From Candidatus Minthousia equi (GTDB lineage: Bacteria; Bacteroidota; Bacteroidia; Bacteroidales; Bacteroidaceae), in the NCBI GenBank assembly GCA_018065125.1, contig JAGHTY010000075.1, forward strand, positions 1 through 48,168: a stretch of DNA of 48,168 nt. The letters are read 5' to 3'. This document shows, in pieces, positions 40,137 through 47,989 of this stretch. Numbering within the stretch: the first letter of the stretch is position 1; each line of letters begins with the position of its first letter. Position numbers and translations under genes: made by a program. The notes beneath the pieces are model-generated. The model made no database searches, had not been told where the DNA came from, and was given only the letters and a program-made list of their open reading frames with translations.

Positions 40137-40144
40137 TACATTTG
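40137..40144 (+). promoter_or_regulatory. -7 box TACATTTG abutting the prmC start
   Basis: TACATTTG ends four bases before ATG 40149, so the transcript may begin at or inside the start codon. The 27 upstream residues of the ORF track would lie before this promoter. Confidence 0.6.
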
Positions 40145-40148
40145 CAGC

Positions 40149-40988
40149 ATGATACTTACCTCTGTCATTCACGCTTTATCTGCCGTTTACCCACCTCACG
40201 AGGCTCGGGCAATGGCGCGTCGCGTGCTCGAGGAAGAACCCCTGTGCCTGTCACAGGCGCTGCTATTTACGGGCAAAGATAGTGATTTGTGCGAAAGCAA
40301 GCAACTGTTGCTGCGTAATATTTTAGAACGGCTGCTCAAAAAAGAACCCTTGCAGTATGTGCTGGGGCATGAATATTTCTGTGGATGGCAGTTCCGCGTG
40401 GCACCTGGCGTGCTGATTCCACGTCCCGAAACACAGGATTTGGTAGCGTGGATTCTGGCAGATATATCTACTTCTGAGAATGTGAAAATATTGGATGCCT
40501 GCACTGGCAGTGGCTGCATTGCCATTTCCCTGAAAAAGGCGTTGCCACTTTCCTGTGTGCAAGCTGTGGATTTAAGTGATGATGCCTTGTGCATTGCACG
40601 GCAGAATGCACAGCAGTTGCAGGCGGAAGTGTCGTTTTCAAAGCAAGATATACTGAAAACTGCTGTTACACAGTCAGATTGCTGGGATGTGTTGGTAAGT
40701 AATCCTCCCTATATTGCACAATCAGAAAGTGCTGATATGCAAGAACAAGTGCTTAACTGGGAACCCAGTATGGCCCTCTTTGTGCCTGATGATGACGCCT
40801 TGTGCTTTTACCGTGCTTTGGGGCTTTTGGGGCAGCAAGGACTCAAGCAGGGTGGCGCCATTTATCTGGAGATCAACAGTCGCTTTGGACAAGAAACCTG
40901 CCAGCTGCTGCAGCAACAGGGGTATCATAATGTAGAACTGCGCAACGACCGTTTTGGTCTTCCACGCATGGTAAAGGCTGTTAAATGA
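40149..40988 (+). CDS. prmC: Release factor glutamine methyltransferase PrmC (HemK)
   Basis: The protein has 279 residues from ATG 40149; the longer listed start overlaps ribD and the promoter. PrmC methylates the Gln of the GGQ motif in peptide release factors. An N-terminal helical domain (about 1-75) precedes the SAM fold, with ILDACTGSGCIAISL near 115 and the diagnostic VLVSNPPYI near 180. The stop overlaps the recX start by four bases (ATGA). Confidence 0.95.
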   Translation: MILTSVIHALSAVYPPHEARAMARRVLEEEPLCLSQALLFTGKDSDLCESKQLLLRNILERLLKKEPLQYVLGHEYFCGWQFRVAPGVLIPRPETQDLVAWILADISTSENVKILDACTGSGCIAISLKKALPLSCVQAVDLSDDALCIARQNAQQLQAEVSFSKQDILKTAVTQSDCWDVLVSNPPYIAQSESADMQEQVLNWEPSMALFVPDDDALCFYRALGLLGQQGLKQGGAIYLEINSRFGQETCQLLQQQGYHNVELRNDRFGLPRMVKAVK

Positions 40989-41458
40989 AGAAGGAAAAAA
41001 CCGAACAAGAACTATATGGCATTGCTACCTTGATGTGTGCTGGTTCCGAGCATTGTGCTTTCGATGTGCAACGCCGTTTGCTTCGGCACACCGAGAACCA
41101 GCAGGTCATTGCACGTATCATTGCTCGCTTGTATAAGGAATCCTATCTTGATGATGAGCGTTATGCTCGTGCCTTCATTCACGACAAGGTTCGTTTTGCA
41201 CGTTGGGGCACCCGTCGCATTGCCATGGAACTGCACCAGAAGGGCATTGATTCTCACATCTTCGAACCTCTTCTGCACGACATAAATCAAGAGGAATATT
41301 CCGATGCCCTGCAGAGTTTGCTGCGCACCAAGGCACGTACCATAAAGGCATCCTCTCCCTACGAACTTCGCATGAAACTCCTCCGCTTTGCTGCCTCGCG
41401 AGGTTACAACTTTGATGAAGCCAGTGAAGCGATAGATAGTTGCTGCGCAACGGTTTGA
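40985..41458 (+). CDS. recX: Regulatory protein RecX
   Basis: The protein has 157 residues. RecX binds RecA and limits its filament. The three-helix repeats appear as AFDVQRRLLRHTENQQVIARIIARLYKESYLDDERYARAFIHDKV, then RWGTRRIAMELHQKGID, a typical RecX core. It is coupled to prmC by overlap, a common Bacteroidales pair. A repeat island begins immediately after its stop codon. Confidence 0.92.
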   Translation: MKKEKTEQELYGIATLMCAGSEHCAFDVQRRLLRHTENQQVIARIIARLYKESYLDDERYARAFIHDKVRFARWGTRRIAMELHQKGIDSHIFEPLLHDINQEEYSDALQSLLRTKARTIKASSPYELRMKLLRFAASRGYNFDEASEAIDSCCATV

Positions 41459-41646
41459 AGCGCTTCGCGCAGTTTGAGTAGTTTGATGCCTTCGGCAGTT
41501 TGATGTTGCTTCGCAACGGTTTGAGTAGTTTGAATGGTTTGAATAGTTTGACTTCGCAGCGATGGCGATAGCGATAACTCAAAACCCTTAAACTTTTAAA
41601 CCCTTAAACTTTTAAACCCTTAAACTTTTAAACCTTTAAACTTTTT
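41459..41646. repeat. Repeat island between recX and pyrE
   Basis: Three mini-hairpins share the triloop TTC: GCGC-TTC-GCGC (41460-41470), TGCC-TTC-GGCA (41487-41497) and GTTGC-TTC-GCAAC (41505-41517). They are linked by GTTTGAGTAGTTTGA units. GCGATGGCGATAGCGATA follows, as in the queA-folK island, then an AAACTTTTAAACCC array that stops just before the pyrE promoter box. Confidence 0.88.
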
Positions 41647-41648
41647 AT

Positions 41649-41656
41649 TATCTTTG
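41649..41656 (+). promoter_or_regulatory. -7 box TATCTTTG for pyrE
   Basis: TATCTTTG lies 29 bases before the pyrE ATG, directly after the AAAC repeat array. The layout matches that at 1677. Confidence 0.6.
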
Positions 41657-41685
41657 CGCGCAGTAATTATCGATAATGTGTTTTT

Positions 41686-42318
41686 ATGAAGACTTTAGAA
41701 AAAATTTTTGCAGACAAACTGCTGAAGATTAAGGCTATCAAGTTGCAGCCAAACAATCCTTTTACATGGGCAAGTGGTTGGAAATCACCTTTCTATTGTG
41801 ATAACCGCAAGACTCTTTCTTACCCAGAGTTGCGTAATTTCGTGAAGATTGAAATCTCTCGCGTAATCCTTGAGAAGTTTGGTGATGTTGATGCCATTGC
41901 TGGTGTTGCTACAGGTGCTATCCCTCAGGGTGCGTTGGTGGCAGATGAATTGAACCTTCCATTTGTTTATGTTCGTTCAAAACCAAAGGATCATGGTTTG
42001 GAGAACCTGATTGAAGGCGAACTTCGTCCAGGCATGAAGGTAGTTGTCATCGAAGATTTGATTTCTACTGGTGGCAGCAGCTTGAAGGCTGTTGAGGCTA
42101 TTCGTCGCAACGGTTGCGATGTAATCGGTATGGTAGCATCTTATACCTATGGTTTCGACACTGCAGTCGAGGCATTCAAGGAAGCTAAGGTGCCATTGAT
42201 TACCCTTACCAACTACGAGGCAGTGCTCGAGGTAGCATTGAAGACTCAGTACATTGCCGAGGAAGATATCCCTGTATTGAACGAATGGCGTAAGGACCCA
42301 GCACACTGGGAGGGCTAA
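41686..42318 (+). CDS. pyrE: Orotate phosphoribosyltransferase PyrE
   Basis: The protein has 210 residues. PyrE joins orotate to PRPP to form OMP in pyrimidine synthesis. FTWASGWKSPFYCDNRKTLSYPELR binds orotate, and VVVIEDLISTGGSSLKAVEA is the PRPP-binding loop near 120-140. No pyrF is adjacent. The next gene follows after 11 bases. Confidence 0.96.
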   Translation: MKTLEKIFADKLLKIKAIKLQPNNPFTWASGWKSPFYCDNRKTLSYPELRNFVKIEISRVILEKFGDVDAIAGVATGAIPQGALVADELNLPFVYVRSKPKDHGLENLIEGELRPGMKVVVIEDLISTGGSSLKAVEAIRRNGCDVIGMVASYTYGFDTAVEAFKEAKVPLITLTNYEAVLEVALKTQYIAEEDIPVLNEWRKDPAHWEG

Positions 42319-42329
42319 TCCATCATACA

Positions 42330-42824
42330 ATGGCAAAATACGAAAGTAACGTTAAGCAGATACCCTATCCGCTGGAAGTGGTGTATGCTAAACTGTCGGA
42401 CCTTAACAATCTGGCAGTAGTGAAGGAGCGTGTTTCCGACCCAAACTTTGCCAATGCTGCACAGAGCATGGGTAATGGCCAGGTGTCGGCCGAGCAAATT
42501 CAGAAGTTGCAGGAAGTGTTGCAAGGCATGACCTTCGATCAGGATTCTGTTACCATTCACACTTCTGCAGTAGGAGATATCAGCCTACAGATAGTAGAGC
42601 GCGAGGAAAACCGCACCATCAAGATGGAAACGGTCAGCTCGCCTCTGCCTTTCACCATGTGGATTCAGTTGTTGCCTGTTTCTACCGGAGGTTGCAAGAT
42701 GCGCCTCACCATAAAGGCAGAACTAAACTTCTTCATCCGCAAGATGGTAGAAAGTAAACTGCAGGATGGCATAGAACAAGTTGCCGAGCTTCTTGCTCGT
42801 ATTCCATACGGGTATTCGTTATAG
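42330..42824 (+). CDS. SRPBCC-fold (START/Bet v 1-like) protein
   Basis: The protein has 164 residues. The N-terminus YESNVKQIPYPLEVVYAKLSDLNNLAVV and the C-terminal amphipathic helix (FFIRKMVESKLQDGIEQVAELLARIPY) with a beta sheet between fit the SRPBCC lipid or ligand-binding fold. The ligand and role are unknown. No signal peptide is visible, so it is probably cytoplasmic. It is likely cotranscribed with pyrE. Confidence 0.75.
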   Translation: MAKYESNVKQIPYPLEVVYAKLSDLNNLAVVKERVSDPNFANAAQSMGNGQVSAEQIQKLQEVLQGMTFDQDSVTIHTSAVGDISLQIVEREENRTIKMETVSSPLPFTMWIQLLPVSTGGCKMRLTIKAELNFFIRKMVESKLQDGIEQVAELLARIPYGYSL

Positions 42825-42971
42825 TCGCCTTCGGCTTCAGTTTGATTGTCGCCTTCGGCTCCAGTTTGAAAAGTTTGATGGGTTTCAAACCACTCAAACC
42901 GTTCAAACCGTTCAAACCGTTGCGTAGCAACACTCAAACCGTTCAAACTGTTCAAACCGTTGCGTAGCAAC
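42825..42971. repeat. Repeat island with a tandem 40-base duplication before argH
   Basis: Two copies of GTCGCCTTCGGCTYCAGTTTGA (mini-hairpins GCC-TTC-GGC at 42827-42835 and 42851-42859) come first. Two tandem 40-base units follow (42892-42931, 42932-42971), differing at one base. Each is made of AAACCGTTC steps and ends in GTTGC-GTA-GCAAC. The first hairpin begins three bases after the SRPBCC stop codon. Confidence 0.9.
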
Positions 42972-42989
42972 ATAAAAAAATAATAAATC

Positions 42990-44330
42990 GTGGCTTCAAA
43001 ACTTTGGGAGAAGAACGTGCAGATGACTGCCGAAATCGAGAAGTTCACCGTGGGACGTGACCGCGAGATGGACCTCTACCTTGCCAAGCACGATGTGCTG
43101 GGCTCAATGGCACATACTACCATGCTGGAGAGCATCGGACTGTTGCAGGCAGATGAACTGCAGCAGATTTTGCACGAACTCCGTAACATATATGCCGTGG
43201 CAGAAAGCGGCCAGTTTGTGATAGAAGAAGGAGTGGAGGATGTCCACTCACAGGTAGAACTCATGCTCACCCGCAAGTTGGGCGACATTGGCAAGAAGAT
43301 ACACAGCGGCCGCAGCCGTAACGACCAGGTGCTGCTTGACCTGAAGCTGTTTACCCGTACTCGCCTGCACGAGATTGCCGAGTGTGTAAACGATTTGTTC
43401 CAGGAACTCATCACCCAGAGCAACCGTTATAAAAACGTGCTGATGCCGGGTTACACCCACTTGCAGATTGCTATGCCAAGCAGTTTTGGACTTTGGTTTG
43501 GTGCCTATGCCGAGAGCTTGGCCGACGATATGCTCTTCTTGCAGGCAGCCTATAAGATGTGTAACCGTAACCCATTGGGTTCGGCAGCAGGCTATGGTTC
43601 TTCATTCCCACTAAACCGCACCATGACCACCCAGTTGCTGGGATTCGACAGCATGAACTACAATGTGGTGTATGCGCAGATGGGTCGTGGAAAGATGGAG
43701 CGCAACGTGGCATTTGCCCTGGCAACCATTGCCGGTACCGTGGCAAAGCTGGCATTCGATGCGTGCATGTTTAACAGTCAGAACTTTGCCTTTGTAAAGT
43801 TGCCTGCCGATTGCACCACCGGTTCAAGCATCATGCCTCACAAGAAGAACCCAGATGTGTTCGAGCTTACCCGTGCCAAGTGCAACAAGATACAGAGTCT
43901 TCCTCAGCAGGTAATGCTCATGATGAACAACCTGCCATCGGGCTATTTCCGCGATTTGCAAATCATCAAGGAAGTGTTCCTGCCAGCCTTCGATGAACTG
44001 GAGGACTGCCTGAAGATGACTGCCTATATCATCAACAAGATAGAGGTGAACCAGCACATCCTGGATGATCCAAAATACGATTTCATCTTCTCTGTAGAAG
44101 AGGTAAACCGCCTGGCAGCTGCCGGCATGCCTTTCCGCGATGCCTATAAGAAGGTGGGCCTTGATATCGAGGCTGGTAACTTCACGCCAAACAAGAACGT
44201 GAACCACACCCACGAAGGTAGCATCGGTAACCTCTGCAACGATCAGATTCAGGCCCTCATGCAGCAAAACATGGATGGTTTTAACTTCGAGAAAGTTGTT
44301 GAAGCAGAGAAGAGATTATTAAACGTTTAA
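42990..44330 (+). CDS. argH: Argininosuccinate lyase ArgH
   Basis: The protein has 446 residues. ArgH splits argininosuccinate into arginine and fumarate. The signature GSSIMPHKKNPD lies near 277-288, and EEGVEDVHSQVE, HSGRSRNDQVLLDL and GYTHLQIAMPSSFGLW are intact. The start is GTG at 42990: an in-frame stop at 42984-42986 excludes longer forms, and the next Met is at residue 12. No other arg genes are nearby. No promoter box is visible in the repeat island upstream. Confidence 0.95.
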   Translation: MASKLWEKNVQMTAEIEKFTVGRDREMDLYLAKHDVLGSMAHTTMLESIGLLQADELQQILHELRNIYAVAESGQFVIEEGVEDVHSQVELMLTRKLGDIGKKIHSGRSRNDQVLLDLKLFTRTRLHEIAECVNDLFQELITQSNRYKNVLMPGYTHLQIAMPSSFGLWFGAYAESLADDMLFLQAAYKMCNRNPLGSAAGYGSSFPLNRTMTTQLLGFDSMNYNVVYAQMGRGKMERNVAFALATIAGTVAKLAFDACMFNSQNFAFVKLPADCTTGSSIMPHKKNPDVFELTRAKCNKIQSLPQQVMLMMNNLPSGYFRDLQIIKEVFLPAFDELEDCLKMTAYIINKIEVNQHILDDPKYDFIFSVEEVNRLAAAGMPFRDAYKKVGLDIEAGNFTPNKNVNHTHEGSIGNLCNDQIQALMQQNMDGFNFEKVVEAEKRLLNV

Positions 44331-44331
44331 A

Positions 44332-44374
44332 AGTTTAAAGGTTTAAAAGTTTAAAGGTTTAAAAGTTTAAAGGT
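44332..44374. repeat. Octamer array GTTTAAAA/GTTTAAAG
   Basis: The array consists of alternating GTTTAAAA and GTTTAAAG units in almost perfect register. It ends in TTTTCGTAGCGAAGC, which can fold back on itself, directly before the ATG of the aldo/keto reductase gene. Confidence 0.9.
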
Positions 44375-44388
44375 TTTCGTAGCGAAGC

Positions 44389-45363
44389 ATGGAATTTAAT
44401 TACTGTGGTCACAGCGGCCTGCTACTCCCAAAAATCTCATTGGGTTTGTGGCATAACTTTGGTAGCGTTGACAGTTACGAAACTGCCACTGCTATGATTT
44501 TGCGTGCCTTTGAGCGCGATGTAACACACTTCGACTTGGCAAACAACTACGGTCCAGAACCAGGTAGTGCCGAAAGAAACTTTGGCAAGATTCTGAAAGA
44601 GAACCTGGCTTCACACCGTGATGAAATGATTATCTCTTCCAAGGCTGGTCACGACATGTGGCCTGGTCCTTACGGCGATGGTTCTTCACGCAAGAACCTT
44701 ATGGCCAGCATCGACCAGAGCCTGAAGCGTACAGGCTTGGAATACTTCGATATTTTCTACAGTCACCGTTACGATGGCGTAACACCTGTAGAAGAAACCA
44801 TGCAGGCACTTATCGACATTGTTCGTCAGGGTAAGGCACTGTATGTTGGTATTTCAAAATACCCACCACTGCTGCAGCAAAAGTGCTACGACATCCTGAA
44901 GGAGGCACATGTGCCTTGCCTGATTAGTCAGTACAGCTACAACATGTTCAATCGTGCTCCCGAGGCCGAGAACATCCCATTGGCAGCACAGAACGGAAGC
45001 GGTTTCATCAGTTTCTCACCTTTGGCACAGGGATTGCTCACCAACCGTTACCTGAATGGCATCCCCGAGGGCAGTCGTGCAGCGCGTGCTACAGGTTTCC
45101 TGCAAACCGAAACCGTTACCCCAGCCCGTGTTGAGGCAGCACGCCAGTTGAACGAGTTGGCACAGCAGCGTGGTCAGAGTTTGGCACAGATGGCGTTGGC
45201 ATGGATTCTGCGCGATGAGCGTGTAACCAGTGTCATCATCGGTGCAAGCAGCGTTCAGCAGCTGGATAACAATCTCGATACCATCAACAACCTTTACTTC
45301 ACTGACCAGGAGCTGGCACGTATCGAGGAAATCCTGAAGGATCCAGAGCTGCAGCTGAAGTGA
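44389..45363 (+). CDS. Aldo/keto reductase (YghZ/Gpr-like, L-glyceraldehyde-3-phosphate reductase type)
   Basis: The protein has 324 residues. The AKR tetrad is visible: HFDLANNYG (Asp and Tyr near 48-54), ISSKAG (Lys near 86) and FYSHRYDG (His near 125). The NADPH-binding C-terminus ALAWILRDERVTSVIIGASSVQQLDNN is standard. The PEPGSAERNFGKIL and MWPGPYGDGSSRKNL segments resemble E. coli YghZ, which reduces L-glyceraldehyde 3-phosphate and methylglyoxal. The start codon follows a repeat array with no visible ribosome-binding site. Confidence 0.9.
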   Translation: MEFNYCGHSGLLLPKISLGLWHNFGSVDSYETATAMILRAFERDVTHFDLANNYGPEPGSAERNFGKILKENLASHRDEMIISSKAGHDMWPGPYGDGSSRKNLMASIDQSLKRTGLEYFDIFYSHRYDGVTPVEETMQALIDIVRQGKALYVGISKYPPLLQQKCYDILKEAHVPCLISQYSYNMFNRAPEAENIPLAAQNGSGFISFSPLAQGLLTNRYLNGIPEGSRAARATGFLQTETVTPARVEAARQLNELAQQRGQSLAQMALAWILRDERVTSVIIGASSVQQLDNNLDTINNLYFTDQELARIEEILKDPELQLK

Positions 45364-45474
45364 GTTGTGAGTTTTGAGTTGTGAGTTTTGAGTTATGAGT
45401 TTTCGTTTTCGTAGCAAAGCGTATCGTTATCGTTTAAAAGTTTAAAGGTTTAAAAGTTTAAAAGTTTAAAAGAA
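45364..45474. repeat. GAGTTTTGAGTT and GTTTAAAAG repeats before the unknown secreted protein
   Basis: GAGTTGTGAGTTTTGAGTT units begin just inside or after the aldo/keto reductase stop codon. TTTCGTAGCAAAGCG and a GTTTAAAAGTTTAAAGG array follow and reach the next ATG. Confidence 0.85.
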
Positions 45475-46725
45475 ATGAGTCTGTTGTCTAAGGAAAAAAA
45501 TCGTCTCAGACCAATTTTGACTGTAGTCTGTTGGCTTCGCCGAAATTGGCCATCGCCTTGGCATAGCAATCAAACAAGTTTGTTGCTCTGCTCTCGTCTC
45601 AGACCAATTTTGACTGTTGTCTGTTGTCTGTTGTCTGTAGTCTGTATAAAGGCACAAGGCGGTTTTGAGTGGAAGTATCAGCGATTAGGCATAGGTATGC
45701 CACAAGACTATGAGGTAAAGCAGTTCACCGATAGTTTGGTAGTATTGCAGGCCGATTCGTTTCAGGTGCAGGTACAGGTATTGAACCGCCGTCAGGTATC
45801 AGATGCGCAGTTAGGTCAGCGTTTGGTGCAGCTTGTGCAGAGCAACGATTTGGATATTGCAAATCTGCATGGTTCGCTTCTAACGGCTCCTAACGTGGCA
45901 GGCGCCATGTGTTTTGCTCCAAAGAACAGTGGTAACAAGGGGCAGATTATGCTGGCAAGTGTCGTGTCGCACGTTTCTACCCAGGCGTTTGTGATACTGA
46001 TCGAGACTCTTCCGGGTGCCGAGCACATGGCCGACGAAATCATGCATTCTTTCTACCCTAGCTATCCTTCGTATATCTTCGAGGGCGACTTGGAAGGAAA
46101 TCCAGCGCGCCTTACCGAATTCCCCGATCAGGCATGGGCAGATAAGAACCTTTTCTTTGCCTATGAGTTTAATGGCGAACCCTACTACACCCTGATGCTC
46201 TACAGCCCTGGTTATACCGACCCAACCCCAGTGTTTACGCTCAATACCAACAGTGGCACCGTGCATTACTACATCTACGACACGCAGGCCCTTGGCGAGG
46301 ACATGGTAGAGTTTCAGAACACCGAGCACGATTTTCTGCCACAGTTCAAGATAGAGTGGGATGATAACCGCGACTGGATGACAAACTACACACCTTATAT
46401 ATATAAGCATGTGGATATGGATGGCGACAAGTGGGTGCAGGCCAATGGCTGCGTGCTGCTCAGTGCTCCTTTGATGACCGATAAGTTCCTTGAACATTTC
46501 ATGGACGATAGGATGCCTATCTACCAGCAGCTTCGCCAGGCGCGCGATGCATGGCTTACCGATGAAGATGCCTTTGCAGCGCAGGCCACCGCAGGCGAGG
46601 ATATCTACGTAGAACTCATAAAGTTTGTAGAGGCAAATCCCCTCCGAAACCCTTCGGGGCAGCTTTCAGACTATGAAAAAGCACGCCAGGAAACACGCAA
46701 AGAAATACTTGCTGTAAAGAAGTGA
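45475..46725 (+). CDS. Unrecognised secreted protein whose signal peptide lies in repeat DNA
   Basis: I do not recognise the family. The ORF has 416 residues from ATG 45475. The N-terminus contains RLRPILTVVC twice, 31 residues apart. The second copy continues CCLLSVVCIKAQ, a good signal peptide with cleavage after KA and Gln next. The true start may be TTG at 45580 or 45583, giving a normal-length signal peptide. The mature part (about 355 residues) has no Cys-rich or repeat pattern; segments such as FAYEFNGEPYYTLMLYSPGY suggest a beta-rich fold. It ends in a Lys-rich helix, and the stop codon lies inside the terminator stem. Confidence 0.75.
   Translation: MSLLSKEKNRLRPILTVVCWLRRNWPSPWHSNQTSLLLCSRLRPILTVVCCLLSVVCIKAQGGFEWKYQRLGIGMPQDYEVKQFTDSLVVLQADSFQVQVQVLNRRQVSDAQLGQRLVQLVQSNDLDIANLHGSLLTAPNVAGAMCFAPKNSGNKGQIMLASVVSHVSTQAFVILIETLPGAEHMADEIMHSFYPSYPSYIFEGDLEGNPARLTEFPDQAWADKNLFFAYEFNGEPYYTLMLYSPGYTDPTPVFTLNTNSGTVHYYIYDTQALGEDMVEFQNTEHDFLPQFKIEWDDNRDWMTNYTPYIYKHVDMDGDKWVQANGCVLLSAPLMTDKFLEHFMDDRMPIYQQLRQARDAWLTDEDAFAAQATAGEDIYVELIKFVEANPLRNPSGQLSDYEKARQETRKEILAVKK
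45501..45646 (+). repeat. In-frame 93-base direct repeat and CTGTTGT heptamer tract
   Basis: A 24-base block (TCGTCTCAGACC...) occurs identically at 45501-45524 and 45594-45617, exactly 93 bases apart and so in frame. It runs into the heptamer tract at 45614-45641: CTGTTGT three times, then CTGTAGT. Seven is not a multiple of three, so gain or loss of a unit would shift the frame. The GGC-TTC-GCC mini-hairpin lies at 45533-45541. Confidence 0.92.
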
Positions 46726-46747
46726 TGGAGGAATCCATCACTTTTTT
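46720..46747 (+). terminator. Rho-independent terminator overlapping the stop codon
   Basis: A perfect 10-bp stem (AAGTGATGGA, loop GGAA, TCCATCACTT) is followed by T residues. The TGA stop of the upstream gene lies within the left arm. Confidence 0.92.
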
Positions 46748-46769
46748 ACTTTATACATACCATCTGCGT

Positions 46770-47168
46770 CTATGATTTTGACGTAGGAGGTTTGCTGTTT
46801 TCTTTGTTCTTTTTAGTAATAACTTTAATTCTCTCCATTTCGTTCTTAATCTTGCGCAGATGTCGTTCTAGTCGTTGCTGCAAGCGGTATTGCTCTATTT
46901 CTTTTGAGTGCTCGCTCATTTCACCAGTAGCAAATTGCACTTTCATCCTGCTGTGTCCGTCGCTTACCATAATCTTGTTCTTGTAATAGTCAAATGCCTC
47001 TTTCGAAGCCTTGTTGGGCAGTTCCAGAAAGGCATAGCCATTGTCCTTGGGGTTAACCTTGTTGGGGATAATCCTAACATTTTTTACAAATCCAAAAACA
47101 CAGAACAGTTCTATTATGTCCTTAATAGTTACCTGTGGAGCTACGTTTGTGAGCATGAGTGTCGTCAT
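46770..47168 (-). CDS. RRM-domain RNA-binding protein
   Basis: The protein has 132 residues. Residues 1-80 form an RNA-recognition motif: LMLTNVAP fits RNP2 and NGYAFLELP fits RNP1, with a helix between them (TIKDIIELFCVFG). RNP1 keeps one aromatic residue where classical motifs have two or three. The tail (about 85-132) is a charged, Lys- and Arg-rich helix. Small RRM proteins are common in Bacteroidota, which lack Hfq in many lineages, and have been proposed as RNA regulators. The gene stands alone behind a leader with its own hairpins. Confidence 0.85.
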   Translation of the reverse strand: MTTLMLTNVAPQVTIKDIIELFCVFGFVKNVRIIPNKVNPKDNGYAFLELPNKASKEAFDYYKNKIMVSDGHSRMKVQFATGEMSEHSKEIEQYRLQQRLERHLRKIKNEMERIKVITKKNKENSKPPTSKS

Positions 47169-47187
47169 AGTAATATACTATTATTTG

Positions 47188-47228
47188 TAGGGATACAATT
47201 ATCCCTATCTGGTTAAAAATCAAATGTA
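47188..47228 (-). promoter_or_regulatory. RRM gene promoter box and leader hairpin
   Basis: On the minus strand TACATTTG (47221-47228) matches the -7 box, with transcription starting near 47216. The 48-base leader contains a perfect 8-bp hairpin, TAGGGATA-ATTG-TATCCCTA (47188-47207), that ends 19 bases before the ATG. It could control translation. Confidence 0.5.
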
Positions 47229-47242
47229 AAAATAAAGTGGAA

Positions 47243-47326
47243 GTAAAAAATAGCTCTTATTATGAAGAGCAGTAAAGTGGGGAGTGTGAAAATTGCCAAA
47301 CAAATTGTTTAGCGATGGCAAAGGTA
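47243..47326 (-). ncRNA. Candidate short transcript or attenuator upstream of the RRM gene
   Basis: On the minus strand a TACCTTTG box (47319-47326) is followed about 55 bases later by a 6-bp hairpin, GCTCTT-CATAAT-AAGAGC (47253-47270), and a TATTTTTTAC run. A transcript of about 70 bases would result. Its 5' end can fold through AAACAA/TTGTTT. It could be a small RNA or a terminated leader of the RRM gene. The evidence is sequence pattern only. Confidence 0.35.
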
Positions 47327-47964
47327 CGGTTTAATTCCTACCATCCACCATAAAATCTCATTTTTTTTCGGCATTTTTCAAAAAAACTTCAAAATAATAT
47401 TTTACTCCTCTTATATATAGGAAAAGTGAACTTGCTTTTAGGTCAATTTTGCTATGTAAGGTTTTTCCTAATACAGTTTCTGTTTTCATTTTGCTTCGCT
47501 TCATTTAAGCCAACCGACTACAGGCTCTAGTTTGCGCTTCAGGCTCTAGTTAAAGGTTTAAAAGTTTTGAGTTGAGTTACTGCTATCGCTATAGCATAAA
47601 CAACTCATTACTGTTTTGTTCTTACTTTGTTCATCGTGAGTGCGCATCCCACTGCGAACTTTCAATAGTTTCAAACTTTTTCAAACATCCGTGGCCTCGT
47701 CTGTTTGGTTTCCGCCCATTAGAACCTTTGTCTCGAAAAAGCAAATCCGGCTTTTGTCTTTTCTTTCATCTCAGATTCTAATTGTCGTTAGTCTGTTGCA
47801 AACACGAAATCGCGATTTTTGTTTTGCACTGCAAGGTTACGGTAAATACCTGCCGCGAGCAAAAAACTTAGTAAAAATCCGCCTATCCGAAAAATCAACA
47901 TATTGATAATGTGTAAAATACAACCATTTTCTCATGTCTATTTTTTCAAATGCCAATTCTGATT
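47327..47964. other. Gap without a recognisable gene
   Basis: AT-rich DNA with no ORF that looks coding; the listed 69- and 88-residue ORFs are overlapping frames with no family features. It contains CAGGCTCTAGTT twice (47521-47532, 47540-47551), one AAAGGTTTAAAAG unit, and a GCTATCGCTATAGC stretch near 47580. AATGCCAATTCTGATTAATGA near 47950 resembles 1560-1585. Confidence 0.65.
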
Positions 47965-47989
47965 AATGATTTTTACCTCGCTTACTTTT

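Noticed and set aside
40068-40148. 27-residue N-terminal extension of PrmC
   Set aside because: It overlaps ribD on the other strand and lies upstream of the TACATTTG promoter box.
41459-42980. Possible CRISPR array in the short-repeat islands
   Set aside because: Units are 7-10 or 40 bases with no unique spacers of constant length, and no cas genes are present.
45880-46497. 205-residue minus-strand ORF opposite the unknown secreted protein
   Set aside because: It has no domain or promoter; the plus frame has a signal peptide and ends exactly at a terminator.
47572-47906. Two short overlapping ORFs in the terminal gap
   Set aside because: They occupy different frames of the same AT-rich DNA, show no family motif, and begin beside repeat sequence.
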